5,730 nucleotides of DNA, taken from assembly GCA_016926575.1 (NCBI GenBank), contig JAFGOJ010000384.1, positions 1 through 5,730 of the forward strand. Reading direction: 5' to 3'. The notes beneath the pieces are model-generated. The model saw nothing but the letters and a program-made list of their open reading frames with translations, was not told where the DNA came from and ran no database searches. Of this stretch, positions 5,650-5,730 are shown one piece after another. This DNA is from Anaerolineae bacterium. GTDB taxonomy: Bacteria > Chloroflexota > Anaerolineae > B4-G1 > DUEL01. How positions within the stretch are numbered: the first letter of the stretch is position 1; the number at the start of each line of letters is the position of its first letter. Position numbers and translations under genes: made by a program.

Positions 5650-5677
5650 ATTATACAACACCTCTCAATAGTAACAA
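5650..5677 (-). promoter_or_regulatory. Sigma70-type promoter of the five-gene operon
   Basis: On the minus strand a perfect TATAAT (5655-5650) lies 16 bp downstream of TTGTTA (5677-5672, four of six matches to TTGACA). Transcription would start near 5641-5644, giving a leader of about 36 nt to the ATG at 5607. No comparable promoter is visible before the other four genes, which fits a single transcription unit. Confidence 0.6.
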
Positions 5678-5688
5678 CGAGGAAATGG

Positions 5689-5727
5689 GTACTAACGTAA
5701 CGGCGAAACCTGCCTTTCACGTAGTAC
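5689..5727. repeat. Imperfect inverted repeat upstream of the operon promoter (possible operator)
   Basis: GTACTAACGT (5689-5698) and ACGTAGTAC (5719-5727) are inverted copies differing by one extra base, 20 bp apart and about 11 bp upstream of the -35 hexamer. The position suits an activator or repressor site. The match is short, so this is tentative. Confidence 0.2.
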
Positions 5728-5730
5728 GCA

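Noticed and set aside
5608..5661. N-terminal extension of the TadE-fusion protein to an ATG at 5661
   Set aside because: That ATG lies upstream of the TATAAT element, lacks an SD site, and would add 18 residues before a normal prepilin-type leader.

Overview
The window looks like one transcription unit on the minus strand from a GC-rich bacterium. It encodes five cell-envelope proteins related to the Tad (tight adherence) / Flp pilus machinery. The best guess for the host is Chloroflexota (Anaerolineae-like). That guess rests on multi-domain surface proteins with Thr-Pro linkers, a secreted beta-propeller protein ending in FLPLVFRGF, and two TadE-like proteins beside a TadG-related one. It is inferred from style, not from a marker gene.

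Layout in the direction of transcription (right to left). A sigma70-type promoter (TTGTTA - 16 bp - TATAAT, 5650-5677) precedes a 643-aa TadE-type pseudopilin whose C-terminal side carries an unusually large ectodomain: an Ig-like module, a Cys-bracketed module, a CARDB-like module and a carboxypeptidase-regulatory-like module, with Thr/Pro/Ser linkers (5607-3676). After 12 bp comes a secreted sialidase-like beta-propeller with seven recurring blade motifs (3663-2338). Its stop codon overlaps the GTG start of a 204-aa membrane-anchored protein with PepSY-like features (2338-1724). Then follow a compact canonical TadE (1702-1316) and a TadG-related protein with a Cys-rich ectodomain (1304-144). 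Spacings are 12 bp, a 1-nt overlap, 21 bp and 11 bp, so the genes are probably co-transcribed and partly translationally coupled.

The 143 bp beyond the last stop codon hold no gene. They hold a nested set of GC-rich inverted repeats (33-104) whose two hairpin loops are complementary to each other. This is probably a dispersed intergenic repeat, a transcript-end structure, or both. The 123 bp upstream of the first gene hold the promoter, a Shine-Dalgarno site and an imperfect inverted repeat.

Proposed joint role (inference): the three pseudopilin-type proteins (TadE-fusion, TadE, TadG-like) form a membrane-embedded or pilus-tip complex. They would present a modular ectodomain together with a secreted beta-propeller at the cell surface, much as minor pilins and PilY1 are co-encoded in type IVa pilus systems. 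No Flp major pilin, ATPase (TadA), platform (TadB/C), secretin (RcpA) or prepilin peptidase (TadV) is present here, so these would have to lie elsewhere in the genome.
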